A program made the position numbers and the translations under genes. Shown here piece by piece: positions 5,034-6,868 of a DNA stretch of 6,868 nucleotides; within the stretch, counting starts at the first letter, position 1, and each line of letters opens with the position of its first letter. The stretch covers positions 1-6,868 of the forward strand of contig JACVRU010000100.1 of the NCBI GenBank assembly GCA_014534295.1, written 5' to 3'. This DNA comes from Thermoleophilia bacterium (GTDB taxonomy: Bacteria; Actinomycetota; Thermoleophilia; Gaiellales; Gaiellaceae). Under the pieces are notes generated by a model. That model was given only the letters and a program-made list of their open reading frames with translations, searched no databases and was not told the DNA's origin.

Positions 5034-5542
5034 CTCAGGAAGCCGCGAACGGCCGCGGCCGTCTCCTCGAGCGCGTCCCACATGACGATCCCGTCGGGGC
5101 AGACCTCGCCGTCCGGCGTGCGCACGACGAGCGTGGGCACCGCGGCCAGCCCGTCGAGCGACGGCTGCTTCGCGAGCTCCCCGTTGGCCGCGACGACCGG
5201 GGTCGGCGCGTACCGGTAGCGGAGCCGGCCGTCCTCGTCCGCGACGAGGTGGAGCTCCAGCTCCTCCTCGAGCAGCTCGTCGGGGGTCAAACGAGCCGAG
5301 CGGCGCCGCAGCTCGATCACCAGGCGCCCGCCGAAGCTGTGGCCGATCCAGTCGGGCCGCTCGAGCCCGAGCGCGTCGACGGTCTCCAGCAGATCGGCGA
5401 GGTGCGTGTCGAGGTCCCAGGGTGGCTGCCAGCCCGAGCGGCCATGGCCGCGGAGATCCAGCGCGACGAGGCGGCGCCCCGGCAGGCGGTCGGCGAGCCG
5501 GCGGTAGCGGAGACCGTGGGCGCCGACCCCGTGGAGGCACAC
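5030..5542 (-). CDS. Alpha/beta-fold hydrolase, shortened and probably inactive (possible pseudogene)
   Basis: From GTG 5542 the frame gives 170 residues with alpha/beta-hydrolase landmarks: VCLHGVGAHG opening (oxyanion HG at 5-6), LVALDLRGHGRSGW (25-38) and the nucleophile elbow IGHSFGGRLV (66-75, Ser69). The remainder is short. After IELRRR (76-81) it jumps to RLTPDELLEEE, skipping the strand and cap region that normally follow the nucleophile. After PTLVVRTPDG (136-145) it jumps to IVMWDALEETAAAVRGFL (152-169), where relatives usually carry a catalytic acid and GH before this helix; here DG replaces GH. Both gaps keep the frame. The coding sequence also continues upstream of the GTG without a canonical start. 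A full-length relative would be about 260-290 residues. It follows rarA on the same strand, and its stop is inside the CTAG shared with arginase. The family call is firm; activity is doubtful. Confidence 0.7.
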   Translation of the reverse strand: MCLHGVGAHGLRYRRLADRLPGRRLVALDLRGHGRSGWQPPWDLDTHLADLLETVDALGLERPDWIGHSFGGRLVIELRRRSARLTPDELLEEELELHLVADEDGRLRYRYAPTPVVAANGELAKQPSLDGLAAVPTLVVRTPDGEVCPDGIVMWDALEETAAAVRGFLS

Positions 5543-5590
5543 GACCGGCGCGCCGGCCGGGACGCCGAGCTCGTGGGCGTGGAGGATCAG
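5543..5590 (-). other. Upstream coding extension of the alpha/beta hydrolase lacking a canonical start codon
   Basis: In the same frame, the minus strand upstream of GTG 5542 reads ILHAHELGVPAGAPV from 5587, which looks like the first strands of an alpha/beta hydrolase leading into PVVCLHG. The only candidate starts are CTG (5590-5588) or ATC (5587-5585). The ATC sits exactly where a TGATG overlap with the rarA stop would place an ATG, and GGAGG lies 4 bases before it. The simplest reading is a lost ATG start (one base change); rare-codon initiation is the alternative. Confidence 0.5.
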
Positions 5591-6837
5591 TCCTCCGGCT
5601 CCTCGCTGCTCCCCGAAGGTCGGTAGTAGCGGCGGCCGCGCAGCTCCTCGGGGAGGTATTCGAGCTCGAAGCCCCGCGGGTCGTCGTGGGGATAGACGTA
5701 GCCCTCGCCGTGGCCGCGCTTGCGCTGGGCGGCGATGCTGACGTCCCGCAGCATCTTCGGTGGCCGCACGTTCCCGAGCTCCTGGACGTCGCGCGTGGCC
5801 TCCTTGATCGCCACGTAGGACGCGTTCGACTTCGGCGCCCGCGCGAGGTAGATGGCCGCCTGGGCGAGGTTCAGCCGCGCCTCCGGGAGGCCGACGTGCT
5901 CGAGGGCGTGCGCCGCGGCAACCGCCACGAGCAGCGCGCGCGGGTCCGCGTTCCCGACGTCCTCCGAGGCCAGCACGATCATCCGCCGGGCGATGAAGCG
6001 CGGGTCCTCGCCGGCCTCGAGCATCGCGGCCAGGTAGTAGACCGCGGCATCCGCGTCGCCGCCCCGCATCGACTTGATGAAGGCGGAGATGAAGTCGTAG
6101 TGGCGGTCGGCGGCCCGGTCGTAGACGAGCGGGCGCTTGCGGGCCGCATCCTCGATCGTCCCCTCGTCGATCTCGTCGCCGGCGGTCGCGTGGGCGAGCT
6201 CGAGGATGTTCAGCGCCGTCCGCGCGTCGCCTCCGGCGCGCCGGGCGACCAGCGTCACCAGCTCGTCGGGCAGCTCGACCCCGAGCTCCGACTGCCCCCT
6301 CCCGATCACGACCGCAAGCTCCTCCTCGCTGAGCGGCTCGAGCTCGTACACCTCGGAGCGGGAGAGGAGCGCCGAGTTGACCTCGAAGTACGGGTTCTCG
6401 GTCGTGGCGCCGATCAGCGTCACGAGCCCCTCCTCGACGGCGGGCAGCAGCGCGTCCTGCTGAGCCTTGTTGAAGCGGTGGATCTCGTCCAGGAAGTGGA
6501 TCGTGCGCGTGCCCTGCGCGCCGAGCAGCTCCCGCGCGGAGGCGATGACGCCGCGGACGTCGGCGACGGTGGCGGACACCGCGGAGCGCTCCTCGAAGGC
6601 GGCGCCCGTCGTGGCGGCGACGATGCGTGCGAGCGTCGTCTTCCCGCTGCCCGGCGGCCCGTAGAAGATCGAGGAGCGGACGCGGTCCTCCTCGATCGCC
6701 GTGCGGAGCGCGCTGCCGGGGGCGAGGACGTGGCTCTGGCCGACGATCTCGTCGAGCGTCCGCGGGCGCACGCGGGCCGCGAGCGGCGCCCCGGCGGCGG
6801 CGCGCTCGGCGGCGGCATCGCTGAAGAGGTCCGACAT
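5587..6837 (-). CDS. rarA: Replication-associated recombination protein A (RarA / MgsA, WRNIP1-type AAA+ ATPase)
   Basis: The 416-residue protein is a clamp-loader-like AAA+ ATPase that acts at stalled or damaged replication forks as a tetramer. The N-terminus has DLFSDAAAER, then PLAARVRPRTLDEIVGQSHVL (18-38), the family lead-in. Walker A is GPPGSGKTT (60-68), Walker B FLDEIHRF (115-122), sensor 1 GATTENPYFEVN (143-154) with the arginine finger in LLSR (157-160), and sensor 2 GDARTALN (203-210). The C-terminal tetramerisation region shows the diagnostic FISAFIKSMRGGDADAAVYYLA (249-270) and ASEDVGNADPRAL (290-302), followed by YVYPHDDP (380-387). The length and all motifs are intact. The ATG at 6837 has no Shine-Dalgarno, but a CATACT element ends 6 bases upstream, consistent with a leaderless transcript. 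The downstream hydrolase lies immediately behind it on the same strand. Confidence 0.95.
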   Translation of the reverse strand: MSDLFSDAAAERAAAGAPLAARVRPRTLDEIVGQSHVLAPGSALRTAIEEDRVRSSIFYGPPGSGKTTLARIVAATTGAAFEERSAVSATVADVRGVIASARELLGAQGTRTIHFLDEIHRFNKAQQDALLPAVEEGLVTLIGATTENPYFEVNSALLSRSEVYELEPLSEEELAVVIGRGQSELGVELPDELVTLVARRAGGDARTALNILELAHATAGDEIDEGTIEDAARKRPLVYDRAADRHYDFISAFIKSMRGGDADAAVYYLAAMLEAGEDPRFIARRMIVLASEDVGNADPRALLVAVAAAHALEHVGLPEARLNLAQAAIYLARAPKSNASYVAIKEATRDVQELGNVRPPKMLRDVSIAAQRKRGHGEGYVYPHDDPRGFELEYLPEELRGRRYYRPSGSSEEPED

Positions 6838-6843
6838 GGCCGA

Positions 6844-6849
6844 AGTATG
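6844..6849 (-). promoter_or_regulatory. -10-like element for rarA, predicted leaderless transcript
   Basis: The minus strand reads CATACT (4 of 6 matches to TATAAT), with exactly 6 bases between it and the rarA ATG. That places the expected transcription start on the A of the start codon. No Shine-Dalgarno lies between. The -35 would fall at or beyond the window edge and cannot be judged. Confidence 0.45.
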
Positions 6850-6868
6850 CTCCCGGACGGGAATGGCC

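Overview
This is a GC-rich chromosomal window with dense genes, many GTG starts and short same-strand overlaps. Codon third positions are strongly G/C, and long spurious ORFs run antisense to the real genes. Together these suggest a high-GC Actinomycetota; the flavour of several proteins resembles Thermoleophilia (Gaiellales/Solirubrobacterales). That placement is inference from gene style, not a phylogenetic result.

Layout. (1) Positions 1-2461, plus strand: a tightly packed operon. It holds the tail of an unrecognised gene, a short pentapeptide-repeat protein that appears frameshifted, a uroporphyrinogen-III synthase (hemD), an S-adenosylmethionine hydrolase (DUF62 family) and a class I SAM-dependent methyltransferase. 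Consecutive genes overlap by 4, 4 (once the frameshift is corrected), 19 and 4 bases, so translational coupling is likely. (2) Positions 2462-2585: a convergent intergenic region with several stem-loops, the first a likely terminator. (3) Positions 2586-3956, minus strand: an amidase-signature hydrolase with an intact Lys-Ser-Ser triad. (4) Positions 4028-4100, minus strand: tRNA-Phe(GAA), followed by a perfect 8-bp hairpin. (5) Positions 4137-5033, plus strand: arginase, divergent from the tRNA across only 36 bp in which two back-to-back -10-like elements can be seen. (6) Positions 5030-6837, minus strand: rarA (AAA+ replication-associated recombination protein), probably on a leaderless mRNA, followed by an alpha/beta-hydrolase gene that looks degenerate. 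The hydrolase and arginase genes share a palindromic CTAG as their two stop codons.

How the genes relate. The first operon combines tetrapyrrole synthesis with one enzyme that hydrolyses SAM and another that uses it as methyl donor. This could be functional coupling or merely packing. Arginase (L-arginine to ornithine and urea), the amidase and rarA are housekeeping or catabolic genes with no obvious shared pathway.

I found no mobile element, CRISPR array, toxin-antitoxin pair or recognisable defence system, and no clearly new multi-gene system. The best leads are the two damaged genes (pentapeptide protein and alpha/beta hydrolase), the compact tRNA/arginase divergent promoter and the SAM-hydrolase/methyltransferase pairing. 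There is no gene-free stretch longer than 300 bases.
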